Assembly (NCBI RefSeq): GCF_021556395.1
Contig: NZ_JAKGCS010000010.1
Span: forward strand, 124,001-188,000
Reading direction: 5' to 3'
Source of the DNA: Acuticoccus kalidii
Lineage (GTDB): Bacteria > Pseudomonadota > Alphaproteobacteria > Rhizobiales > Amorphaceae
Length of the DNA stretch: 64,000 nt
In this document: in pieces, positions 26,726-33,814 of the stretch
How positions within the stretch are numbered: position 1 is the first letter of the stretch
Layout: the number at the start of each line of letters is the position of its first letter
The notes under the pieces: model-generated
What the model saw: only the letters and a program-made list of their open reading frames with translations
The model's database searches: none
Told to the model about the DNA's origin: nothing
Made by a program: the position numbers and the translations under genes

Positions 26726-27591
26726 GCGCGGCCGCCGCCATCGCCCCGAACACCGTCAATGACGGGGTGACGATGCCCCCGCTCGTCCAGCTCGACGGCG
26801 TCGGCGTCACCTATGGGCGCGGCGAGAAGGAGACGGAGGCGCTTCAGCCGACGAACCTCAAGGTGGCGGCGGGGGATTTCGTCGCCCTCGTCGGCCCGTC
26901 CGGTTGCGGCAAGTCGACGATCCTGAAGCTCGTCGCCGAGCTGTTGCGGCCGAGCGCCGGGCGCATTCTCTTCGCCGGGCGCGAGCTCGGGGCCAACCCG
27001 GCGCGTGTCGGGATGGCGTTTCAATCCTCGACGCTGCTGCCTTGGAAGACGATCCGGGCGAACGTGATGCTGCCGCTCAAGATCGTCCAACCCTTCCGGG
27101 CGGACTATCGGGCGAAGCGCAACGGCGAATATCGCGAGCGGGTCGACGAGCTTTTGGAGCATGTCGGGCTGATCGACTTTGCCGACAGCTATCCCTGGCA
27201 GCTCTCCGGCGGCATGCAGCAACGCGCGAATCTCTGCCGGGCGCTCGTTCACGAGCCGGACCTTCTCCTCCTCGACGAGCCGTTCGGCGCGCTCGACCAG
27301 TTCACCCGCGAGGAGCTGTGGTCGACGATGCAGGATCTTTGGATGGAGAAGCGCTCCACCGTCCTTCTCGTCACCCACGACCTTCGGGAGGCGGCTTATC
27401 TCGCGAGCCGCATCTGCGTGATGAGCCCGCGCCCGGGCCGCATTCTGGAGGATCGGACGGTGCCCTTCGCCCGGCCGCGTCATCTCGATCTCACCTTCGA
27501 GCCGGCCTTCACCGAACTCGTCCAGGATCTGCGGGCCAAGATCGTCCGCACGCCGACGGGCCGCATCACACGGGAGAAGGCCGATGTCTGA
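26722..27591 (+). CDS. ABC transporter ATP-binding protein, SsuB/TauB type
   Basis: 289 aa. Walker A GPSGCGKST, Q-loop VGMAFQSSTLLPWKTIRANV, signature LSGGMQQRANL, Walker B LLLLDEPFGALD and the H-loop LLVTHDLREA are intact. The FGALDQFTREELW stretch is typical of the nitrate/sulfonate/taurine ATPase subfamily that pairs with NMT1-type binding proteins. It powers import through the permease encoded next; the two genes overlap by 8 nt. Its start overlaps the amidohydrolase stop (ATGA). Confidence 0.95.
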   Translation: MSAAAAIAPNTVNDGVTMPPLVQLDGVGVTYGRGEKETEALQPTNLKVAAGDFVALVGPSGCGKSTILKLVAELLRPSAGRILFAGRELGANPARVGMAFQSSTLLPWKTIRANVMLPLKIVQPFRADYRAKRNGEYRERVDELLEHVGLIDFADSYPWQLSGGMQQRANLCRALVHEPDLLLLDEPFGALDQFTREELWSTMQDLWMEKRSTVLLVTHDLREAAYLASRICVMSPRPGRILEDRTVPFARPRHLDLTFEPAFTELVQDLRAKIVRTPTGRITREKADV

Positions 27592-28345
27592 GGTCGTCCG
27601 CCGGAAGCTCTATTCCGCCATCCTGATCGTCGGCGTGTTCGTCGTCTGGGAGCTGTGTTGCCGGATCTTCGATATCTCCGATCTCGTGCTGCCGCGGCCG
27701 ACCCAGATCTGGGCGACCCTCGTCGAGTATGCGCCGGCGATCGCGCCCCATGCCTATCAGACGCTCTACACGACGCTGGTCGGCTTCGCCTTCGGCGTGA
27801 TGATCGGCCTGTCGCTCGGGGTTCTGATCGGCTCCTCGCGGCTCGCGTTCGACACGGCCTATCCGCTCCTCGTCGGCATCTCGTCGATCCCCAAGGTCGC
27901 GGTCGTGCCGATCTTCGTGCTCTGGTTCGGGGCGGGCACGGTCCCGGCCATCCTGACGGCGATGATCATCTGCATCTTCCCGATCGTCGTGAACGTCGCG
28001 ACCGGCATCGCGACCGTCGAGCCGGAGCTCGAAGACGTGATGCGCTCGATGAAGGCCTCCAAGCTCGACATCCTCTGGAATGTCGGTCTGCCGCGGGCGA
28101 TGCCTTATTTCTTCGCCTCGCTGAAGGTGGCGATCACGCTCGCTTTCGTCGGCTCGGTCATCGCCGAGACGGTCGCCTCCAACCGGGGGATCGGCAACAT
28201 GATGATCATCGCATCGTCGTCCTTCAACGTGCCTTTGGTCTTCTCCGGGCTCGCGGTCTTGTCGGTGCTCGGCGTCTCGCTCTACGTGATCTTCTCGCTC
28301 GTCGAGCGGCGGGTCACCGGGTGGGCGTTGCGCAAGTCTGGCTGA
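27584..28345 (+). CDS. ABC transporter permease, SsuC/TauC type
   Basis: 253 aa with six hydrophobic segments. The N-terminal region LILP-like VLPRPTQIWATLVEYAP and the coupling-helix EAA loop (EDVMRSMKASKLDILWNVGLPRAMPYFFASL) identify a BPD_transp_1 permease of the nitrate/sulfonate/taurine group. Together with the NMT1-type binding protein and the ATPase it forms a complete importer. Last gene of the operon; a hairpin follows 38 nt after the stop. Confidence 0.94.
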   Translation: MSEVVRRKLYSAILIVGVFVVWELCCRIFDISDLVLPRPTQIWATLVEYAPAIAPHAYQTLYTTLVGFAFGVMIGLSLGVLIGSSRLAFDTAYPLLVGISSIPKVAVVPIFVLWFGAGTVPAILTAMIICIFPIVVNVATGIATVEPELEDVMRSMKASKLDILWNVGLPRAMPYFFASLKVAITLAFVGSVIAETVASNRGIGNMMIIASSSFNVPLVFSGLAVLSVLGVSLYVIFSLVERRVTGWALRKSG

Positions 28346-28644
28346 AGCGCCGACCCTTTCCTATATTTCCCGGCAATGACGGCAGACCCGGCGCGCACGC
28401 TCGCGCGGGGTCTGTGGGCATTTCGCGCGGCCGGCCCATGATGCTGGAAATTCGCCGCCGATTGGGGAATTCTCGGCAAAGCCCATGAGGCTCTTGGAAC
28501 GGTGGCAGGGAGGCGTTCGCGCATCGCACGTTGGTCATCGCACGATGTGAGGTCGACCACGCCCATGCCAACGAACCGAGCGCAATGCCATTTCCGCGAG
28601 CCGGCGCGCTCCGTCCGGCCGGGCTCGATGGCTGAGGGTGGATG
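28346..28644. other. Intergenic region between the ABC operon and zur
   Basis: The 5' third holds a hairpin (28383-28414) suited to ending the ABC operon. The remaining 230 nt contain no frame with recognisable similarity; the region next to 28640 should contain the zur promoter, but no convincing -35/-10 pair was identified. Confidence 0.4.
28383..28414 (+). terminator. Hairpin downstream of the ABC importer operon
   Basis: CAGACCC (28383-28389) pairs with GGGTCTG (28408-28414), with additional G-C pairs (GCGCG/CGCGC) inside. No T-run follows, so it is either a factor-assisted terminator or an mRNA 3' stabiliser. Confidence 0.4.
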
Positions 28645-29052
28645 ATGAAGCGATCCCGCGTATCCTCGCGAAATCACGAGCATGTCTATCGGGTGCTGCA
28701 GTCCGCGAAGGGGCCGATGAGCGCCTATCAGGTGCTCGACCAGGTGCGGGAGCATGGGATCTCCGCGCCGCCGACGGTGTACCGCGCGCTCGATTATCTG
28801 GTCGACCAGGGGCAGGTGCACCGCCTCGAATCGATCAACGCCTATGTCGCGTGCCGCGATCCGAAGCACGTCCACACCGTGCCCGTCTTCGCGATCTGTG
28901 CCGATTGTGGCGGGATCGACGAGTTGCCCGGCGTCGGCGTCCTCACCGCGCTGGAGGCCCAGGCGCAGGGGATCGGCTTTGTGATGGAGGGGGCGACGGT
29001 CGAGATCAAAGGCCGCTGTGCGGCCTGTGCGGGCGAAAACGAGGACGCGTGA
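28645..29052 (+). CDS. zur: Fur-family zinc uptake regulator (Zur)
   Basis: 135 aa; ATG at 28645 is 6 nt after GAGGG, better than the ATG at 28642. The winged helix (MSAYQVLDQVREHGISAPPTVYRAL) precedes the dimer domain. Two CxxC pairs, Cys85/Cys88 and Cys125/Cys128, form the structural zinc site; HVH (75-77) belongs to the sensing site. Zur represses zinc uptake genes when zinc is sufficient. ZnuA is encoded 0.9 kb away and a Zur-box-like palindrome lies upstream of znuA. It is co-directional with the next gene by a 4-nt gap. Confidence 0.88.
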   Translation: MKRSRVSSRNHEHVYRVLQSAKGPMSAYQVLDQVREHGISAPPTVYRALDYLVDQGQVHRLESINAYVACRDPKHVHTVPVFAICADCGGIDELPGVGVLTALEAQAQGIGFVMEGATVEIKGRCAACAGENEDA

Positions 29053-29056
29053 GACG

Positions 29057-29998
29057 ATGAGCGACCACTTTATCGCCAAGGGAGATCAGCGCGACGCGTC
29101 GATCCGCGCGCCGGGCGAGACGGTCGTCACCTGGCGCGTCAACGGCAAGCCGGTGCCGATCGGCATCACGCGGGACGGCGAGGGGCCGACCGCCCTGTTG
29201 CTGCCGGCGCTCAGCTCGATTTCGACGCGCCAGGAGATGGCCGACCTCCAGGCCCGTCTTGCGCCCCATTATGCGACGGTGAGTGTCGACTGGCCGGGCT
29301 TCGGGAGGCTGCCGCGCCCGTTCATCGATTGGACGCCCGTGATGTTCGACGGGTTCGTCGAGTTCGTCCTGCGCGAAGTGGCGCCCGCGCCCCACCTCGT
29401 GGTCGCTGCGGGGCATGGGGCAGGCTATGTCGCGCGCGCCTTCCTGCGGCACCCACGGCTCGCCGAGCGGGTGATCATCGTCGCCCCGACCTGGCGCGGG
29501 CCGCTGCCCACGATGATGAAGGGCCAGCGCCCTTGGTTTGCGAAGCTGCGCCGGACGATGGACCGGCCGCGGGTCGGATCGCTGCTCTACAGAGCGAACA
29601 TGAGCGCCGCCATCATCCGCAAGATGGTGCGCGAGCACGTCTATGAGGATCCGGCTTTTCTGACGCCGGAGCGCTTTGCCCAGAAACGGGCGGTCACGCT
29701 CGAAGAGGGCGCGCGCCACGGCACGGCGCGCTTCGTCACCGGAGGGCTCGACCCGTTCACCCGGCGCGAGGACATGCTGTCCGCGCTCGGCGCCTTCGAG
29801 GGCACGCTCGAGATCGTCTATGGCGCGTCGACGCCGAAAGGGTCGAAGGCCGAGATCGAGGCGATGACGGCTCTTCCCGCCGTCGAGGCTCATCCGCTCC
29901 CCCACGGCAAGCTCCTCCTGCACGAGGAGTTCGCCGCGGAGGTGGCGGACATCGTCCTTGCCGAAGCGGCCACCGGCGAGGACGGCAGAGCGCGTTAG
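29057..29998 (+). CDS. Alpha/beta hydrolase-fold protein lacking the nucleophile Ser
   Basis: 313 aa. The fold is recognisable (TALLLPALSSISTRQEM, YATVSVDWPGFGRLPRP, and a C-terminal GKLLLHEEFAAEVADIV), but the nucleophile elbow reads AAGHGAGYVAR, so the expected Ser is Gly121. A conventional Ser hydrolase mechanism is therefore unlikely. It starts 4 nt after zur and ends in a stop that overlaps the convergent znuA stop. Position suggests a zinc-homeostasis role, such as a binding or regulatory partner; this is inference. A start upstream of 29057 would overlap zur. Confidence 0.78.
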   Translation: MSDHFIAKGDQRDASIRAPGETVVTWRVNGKPVPIGITRDGEGPTALLLPALSSISTRQEMADLQARLAPHYATVSVDWPGFGRLPRPFIDWTPVMFDGFVEFVLREVAPAPHLVVAAGHGAGYVARAFLRHPRLAERVIIVAPTWRGPLPTMMKGQRPWFAKLRRTMDRPRVGSLLYRANMSAAIIRKMVREHVYEDPAFLTPERFAQKRAVTLEEGARHGTARFVTGGLDPFTRREDMLSALGAFEGTLEIVYGASTPKGSKAEIEAMTALPAVEAHPLPHGKLLLHEEFAAEVADIVLAEAATGEDGRAR

Positions 29999-31011
29999 TC
30001 CGCGGCGAGGGCCGTCGTCAGCGTCTCGGCGTTGTGGCGGAACATGCCGAGATAGGTCGGCGCCTCGCCGTCCGGCCCGGAGAGCGCGTCGGAAAAGAGC
30101 GAGCCGCCGATGCTGGCGCCGGTCTCCCGCGCGATCTGTTCCAGAACGCGGTTGTCGGCGATATTTTCGATGAAGAAGGCGCCGATATCCTCCGCGCGGA
30201 TCTCCGAGATGATCGCGGCGATCTCGGCGGCCGACACCTCGCCGTCGGTGGAGAGCCCCTCCGGCGCGAGGAAGGTGATGCCGTAGGCGTCTTCGAAATA
30301 GCCGAACGCCTCGTGCGAGGTGACCACTTTGCGGCGATCCTCGGGAAGGGCCTCGATCGCGGCGCGCACCTCGGCGTCGAGCGCTTCGATCCGGGCGACA
30401 TAATCTTCGGCGCGCTGGCGGTAGAGGGCCGCATTGTCGGGATCGGCGGCCTCGAGCGCCTCTGCGATATTCTGCGCGTAGATCACCCCGTTGGCGAGAT
30501 TTTGCCAGGCGTGGGGGTCGAAATCGCCGTGGTGGTGGTCGCCGTGCGCGGCTTCGTCATGGCCGTCATGGTCAGGGTCGTGGTCGTGGTCGTCATCGTG
30601 CGCGTGATCGTCGTGGTCCGCGTCAGTCTCCGCATCGTGGTCGCCCTCGCCGGCGTCCCATGCGCGGGGCGTGACGCCGCGGCTTGCGACGATCTCCGTG
30701 CCGGAGAATTCAGCGGCGGCGACGAGGCGGGGCAGCCAACCCTCGAAGTCGAGCCCGTTGATGACGAGAATATCGGCGCCCATCATCGTCTTCGCATCGG
30801 AGGGGGTCGGCTCGAACACGTGCGCGTCGCCGCCGGGGCCGACGAGGGACGTCACCTCGACCGCATCGCCGCCGATCTCCTTCGCCATGTCGGCGAGGAT
30901 CGAAAAGCTCGTCACCACGCGAAGCGGGTCGTCGGCCTGGCTCGGGCCGGTTGCGGCGATCGTGAGCGCGAGGCCCGAAAGGGCCGCGGTCAGCGGACGG
31001 CGAAACAGCAT
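29995..31011 (-). CDS. znuA: Zinc ABC transporter substrate-binding protein (ZnuA)
   Basis: 338 aa with a Sec signal peptide (FRRPLTAALSGLALTIAATG, cleavage near SQA-DD). Metal ligands of the cluster A-I fold are seen as GGDAHVFEPTPSD, FDPHAWQN and TSHEAFGYFEDAYG. Between about 115 and 165 lies a long run rich in His and Asp (HDDHAHDDDHDHD and similar), the zinc-gathering loop typical of ZnuA. It collects Zn2+ in the periplasm for ZnuBC, which are not in this window. It lies opposite to and overlaps by 4 nt the hydrolase-fold gene. Confidence 0.95.
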   Translation of the reverse strand: MLFRRPLTAALSGLALTIAATGPSQADDPLRVVTSFSILADMAKEIGGDAVEVTSLVGPGGDAHVFEPTPSDAKTMMGADILVINGLDFEGWLPRLVAAAEFSGTEIVASRGVTPRAWDAGEGDHDAETDADHDDHAHDDDHDHDPDHDGHDEAAHGDHHHGDFDPHAWQNLANGVIYAQNIAEALEAADPDNAALYRQRAEDYVARIEALDAEVRAAIEALPEDRRKVVTSHEAFGYFEDAYGITFLAPEGLSTDGEVSAAEIAAIISEIRAEDIGAFFIENIADNRVLEQIARETGASIGGSLFSDALSGPDGEAPTYLGMFRHNAETLTTALAAD

Positions 31012-31066
31012 CGTCTGTCCTTCCTCTTCAAGTCAAAGCGGCCGCCGGGCGGCCTTCGCCGATCGC

Positions 31067-31087
31067 TGTATGATATACTATAACACT
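31067..31087 (-). promoter_or_regulatory. Candidate Zur box / promoter of znuA
   Basis: The stretch reads TGTATGATATACTATAACA, an AT-rich imperfect palindrome centred on TATAC, about 56 nt upstream of the znuA start. It resembles the TGTTATA-type palindromes bound by Zur in alphaproteobacteria and overlaps possible -10 elements, which suits repression. Confidence 0.5.
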
Positions 31088-31112
31088 TTGTCGAGTCCCC
31101 CATGGACGCAAA

Positions 31113-31141
31113 CGAGCGCCGCGCGGGTGGCGCGGCGCTCG
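31113..31141 (-). terminator. Perfect 12-bp hairpin downstream of the DUF899 gene
   Basis: CGAGCGCCGCGC (31113-31124) and GCGCGGCGCTCG (31130-31141) form a perfect stem with a 5-nt loop, followed on the minus strand by a short TTT. It lies 23 nt after the stop of the DUF899 gene and isolates znuA from that operon. Confidence 0.55.
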
Positions 31142-31163
31142 GTCCTGCGGCGCGGAACGGATG

Positions 31164-31835
31164 TCAGGCCGAGGGATACTCGTCGTGAAGGCGCCACCAG
31201 ACGAAAGGCGGCGTCTGTGCGACCCATTCGGGGGATTCCTCCCACGTCTCCTGCCGGCCGAGCGGGGTGAGATCGAGGAGCGTCCAGACGGTGCCGAGCG
31301 TTTCGACGCCGCGATCGGTGGTGAAATAGGTGCGGTAGATCGCGCCGCCGTCCCGGATGAAGACGTTGAGGCCGAAACTATGCTCGCCGCCCACCCCGTT
31401 GTCGGCGAAGAAGTCGTCCTGCGTCTCATACCAGGGGACGGACCAGCCCATCCGTGTGCGGAAAGCGAGGATCTCGTCGATCGGCGCGCGCGAGACGAGA
31501 ACGAGGCTCGTGTCGCGCTGATGAAGGTGGGCGAGGTGGGGAAGCTGGTCGACCACCATCGAGCAGCCGGAGCAGGGGGAGGGATCCTGCGGCCGCAACA
31601 TGTGATGATAGACTATGAGCTGCCGCCGCCCGTCGAAGAGGCCGTCGAGGTCGGTGCGCCCCTCCGGCCCGATGAAGCTGTAGGACTTCGTGACGCGCTG
31701 CCAGGGCATACGCCGTCGCTTGGCGGCGAGCGCGTCCTGTGCCTGCGTCATCGCCTTTTCCTCCGCGCGGAGCTTGTCGTGCGCGGCCTCCCATTCGGCC
31801 GGCGTGAGGGTCGCTTGATGCGGTTCGCTCGTCAT
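31164..31835 (-). CDS. DUF899-family thioredoxin-like protein
   Basis: 223 aa from Met at 31835. Family marks are WQRVTKSYSFIGPEG, the segment QDPSPCSGCSMVVDQLPHLAHLHQRD with a CxxC pair in a thioredoxin-like setting, GWSVPWYETQDDFFAD and the C-terminal FVWWRLHDEYP. DUF899 proteins are poorly characterised; the fold suggests redox function. Its start overlaps the VOC-gene stop (ATGA), and it is the last gene of the operon that begins at 33724 under a candidate ECF42 promoter. Confidence 0.85.
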   Translation of the reverse strand: MTSEPHQATLTPAEWEAAHDKLRAEEKAMTQAQDALAAKRRRMPWQRVTKSYSFIGPEGRTDLDGLFDGRRQLIVYHHMLRPQDPSPCSGCSMVVDQLPHLAHLHQRDTSLVLVSRAPIDEILAFRTRMGWSVPWYETQDDFFADNGVGGEHSFGLNVFIRDGGAIYRTYFTTDRGVETLGTVWTLLDLTPLGRQETWEESPEWVAQTPPFVWWRLHDEYPSA

Positions 31836-32314
31836 GATGCGGCTTCCTGCGTTTCGCCCCGGAAGGCGGCCTCGATCGCCGCGATGTCGATCTTCACCAT
31901 CGTCATCATCGCATCCATGGCGCGCTTGGCGGCGGCGCGATCGGGGTCGGTGAGGCGGTCGATCATGATCTTCGGGACGACCTGCCAGGAGACCCCGAAG
32001 CGGTCCTTCAGCCAGCCGCATTGGCTCTCATTTCCGCCGCCTTCGAGGAGCGCGGTCCAAAGGCGGTCGGTCTCGGCCTGGTCCTCGGTGGAGACCACGA
32101 TGGAGGCCGCCTCGCTCTGCGGAAATTGCGGCCCCCCGTTCAGCGCCATGAAGGGTGTGCCGGCGAGGGTGAAGGTGACGACGAGGGCGGGGCCGCCGGG
32201 CTCCGGCCGCATGATGTCGGTGATCTCGCTGTCCGGGACGAGCGAGACGTAGAAGCGGGCGGCTTCCTCGCCGTCATTGTCGAACCAGAGGCAGGTGCTG
32301 ATCTTGCGGTTCAT
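31832..32314 (-). CDS. VOC/PhnB-like protein (3-demethylubiquinone methyltransferase-like domain)
   Basis: 160 aa from Met at 32314. KISTCLWFDNDGEEAARFYVSLVPDSEI, then FMALNGGPQFPQSEAASIVV, LWTALLEGGGNESQCGWLKDRFGVSWQVVP are typical of the PhnB/glyoxalase-superfamily group often labelled 3-demethylubiquinone-9 3-methyltransferase, although no methyltransferase fold is present. Function unknown. Such genes are common companions of ECF41/ECF42 sigma factors. It lies 11 nt after another VOC gene. Confidence 0.88.
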   Translation of the reverse strand: MNRKISTCLWFDNDGEEAARFYVSLVPDSEITDIMRPEPGGPALVVTFTLAGTPFMALNGGPQFPQSEAASIVVSTEDQAETDRLWTALLEGGGNESQCGWLKDRFGVSWQVVPKIMIDRLTDPDRAAAKRAMDAMMTMVKIDIAAIEAAFRGETQEAAS

Positions 32315-32325
32315 CGTGGCCTCCC

Positions 32326-32796
32326 TCACTGCGCGAAGGCGGCGGCGGCCGCGTTCTGCATCTCCGACTCCGACATCGGCTTGCCGGGGGTGGAGATGCT
32401 CCATTGGTGGCCGAACGGATCTTCGACGACGCCGAAGCGATCGCCCCAGAACATGTCCTCCACCGGCATGATGAGCTTCGCACCGGCGCTCACGGCCTTC
32501 GCCGCCGCCTCGTCCGCGTTCGCGACGACGAGGTGGATCGACACGGTCGTCCCCTTGAGGGAGGTCGGGGCGTGGACGCTGCTGCACGCCTCGTCCGCGA
32601 CCATCACGGACGAGCCGTTGATCGACAGGCATCCGTGCAGCAGTCCGCCGTCGGGGCGGGGCAGGACGATCATCTCCTCCGCGCCGAACGCGGCCTTGTA
32701 GAAGGCGATCGCCGCCATTCCGTCGTTGACGATGAGGTGCGGGGTGACGCTGTGAACGTTGCGCCCGCTGGTGATGTCATAATCGGTCTCGGTCAT
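32326..32796 (-). CDS. VOC (glyoxalase/bleomycin resistance) superfamily protein, PhnB-like
   Basis: 156 aa. SVTPHLIVNDGMAAIAFYKAAFGAEEM begins the first beta-alpha-beta-beta-beta unit and MFWGDRFGVVEDPFGHQWSISTP ends the second, as in PhnB-type VOC proteins; HGCLSINGSSVMVADE is the middle strand pair. The usual metal ligands are only partly retained, so catalytic activity is uncertain. It is part of the operon downstream of the second DGPF gene, in a context of sigma-factor-linked proteins of unknown role. Confidence 0.87.
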   Translation of the reverse strand: MTETDYDITSGRNVHSVTPHLIVNDGMAAIAFYKAAFGAEEMIVLPRPDGGLLHGCLSINGSSVMVADEACSSVHAPTSLKGTTVSIHLVVANADEAAAKAVSAGAKLIMPVEDMFWGDRFGVVEDPFGHQWSISTPGKPMSESEMQNAAAAAFAQ

Positions 32797-32820
32797 GATG
32801 GCGGTCCTTGCGGCTGCGGA

Positions 32821-33285
32821 TCATCGCGCCGCGAATGAGAGGATGAAGAACACCGTCGCGAGGAGGCAGGCGACGGTGCGAATATGGTTGAGCGCGGTCC
32901 ATCGGCGTCGGTAGGTCGCCCAGAAGGGGGCCGCGTCGGGGGCCGTTCCGTCGATACGGTCGAGCCGGTCATTGAGGGGGACGTTCCCCGCGATGGTGAT
33001 GAGCGTCGCGGCGAGATAGGCGATCGCACCGGCGCCGGTGGTGCCGAGCGGCGCCGCGCCCAAGAGAGCCGCCACGAGAAGCGCCAGCGAAATCACCGCG
33101 GTGCCGAGAAAGACGCCGAGAAAGAGCGCATTCTGGATCACGCGGTTGATCGCCTGCATCGCCGCGATCCCGCCCGCTGGCGGAAGGGTGGCGAAGGCGC
33201 CCATGACGGCGACGGAGAAGACGAAGAAGGTTCCCGCCATCAAGGCGGCGCCGAGGGCGGCGATCAGTGTGACGAGGGGAACCAT
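32821..33285 (-). CDS. DUF1772 / anthrone oxygenase-like membrane protein
   Basis: 154 aa with four hydrophobic segments: VTLIAALGAALMAGTFFVFSV, a second around GVFLGTAVISLALLVAALLG, AIAYLAATLITIAGNVPLNDRL, and ACLLATVFFILSFAA at the C-terminus. NVPLND and the following WATYRRRWTALNHIRT are characteristic of DUF1772. The start has GGAGAG upstream. Members are inner-membrane proteins of uncertain function that recur near ECF sigma factors. Same operon as the DGPF gene upstream by 16 nt. Confidence 0.85.
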   Translation of the reverse strand: MVPLVTLIAALGAALMAGTFFVFSVAVMGAFATLPPAGGIAAMQAINRVIQNALFLGVFLGTAVISLALLVAALLGAAPLGTTGAGAIAYLAATLITIAGNVPLNDRLDRIDGTAPDAAPFWATYRRRWTALNHIRTVACLLATVFFILSFAAR

Positions 33286-33301
33286 CGGTCTCTCCGTTCG
33301 C

Positions 33302-33724
33302 TCATTCCGATTGGATGGCGGCGCGCATCCGTGCGTCCCGTTCGCGGATCTCCGGCGTCACCATCTCGCCGAAATCCTCCAACGTGTAGAAGGGGCGGAT
33401 CTCGATGTCGGACGGGCCTTCGTGTGGGTTCGGGCAGCGTTTCACCCAGGCGACGGCGTCCTCCATCGAGGCGACCTCCCAGATCCAGAAGCCGGCGATA
33501 AGCTCCTTCGTTTCGGCGAACGGCCCGTCGGTCACGGTCCGCTCTGCGCCGTCAAAATGGACGCGGATGCCGGTGGAGCTCGGCTTGAGTCCGTCGCCGC
33601 TCAGCATGATGCCAGCGGCGACCAGCTCTTCATTGAAGCGACCCATCGCCTCGAGCAGCTCGCTCGAGGGAAGGGTGCCCGCTTCGGAAGCCTCATTGGC
33701 TTTCACGATGACCATCACACGCAT
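33302..33724 (-). CDS. YciI/DGPF-domain protein
   Basis: 140 aa. The core TVTDGPFAETKELIAGFWIWEVASMEDAVAWVKRCP contains the DGPF signature and the dimeric alpha/beta barrel fold; RVMVIVKANEASEAG is the first strand. DGPF proteins are the hallmark partners of ECF42 sigma factors; function is not settled. It is first in an operon of five genes and has a TGTCGG-N17-CGTC promoter 47-73 nt upstream that matches the one before the other DGPF gene. Confidence 0.9.
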   Translation of the reverse strand: MRVMVIVKANEASEAGTLPSSELLEAMGRFNEELVAAGIMLSGDGLKPSSTGIRVHFDGAERTVTDGPFAETKELIAGFWIWEVASMEDAVAWVKRCPNPHEGPSDIEIRPFYTLEDFGEMVTPEIRERDARMRAAIQSE

Positions 33725-33770
33725 TGTCGTTTCCTCGCTGTAGCGCGTTCTGCGAACGCATCGCTTAGAA

Positions 33771-33797
33771 GACGTGCGGGGAACGGCGGCCCCGACA
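33771..33797 (-). promoter_or_regulatory. Candidate ECF42 promoter of the DGPF-DUF1772-VOC-VOC-DUF899 operon
   Basis: On the minus strand a TGTCGG -35 element (33792-33797) and a CGTC -10 element (33771-33774) are separated by 17 nt. The same elements, spacing and an internal GCCGTTCCC are found at 35467-35493. TGTCGA/CGTC-like elements are reported for ECF42 sigma factors. Confidence 0.7.
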
Positions 33798-33814
33798 AAG
33801 ATCGAAAAATTTTT

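Noticed and set aside
31082..31112. A second znuA promoter or small gene between znuA and the DUF899 terminator
   Set aside because: The stretch is only about 30 nt with no ribosome site or clear promoter elements.
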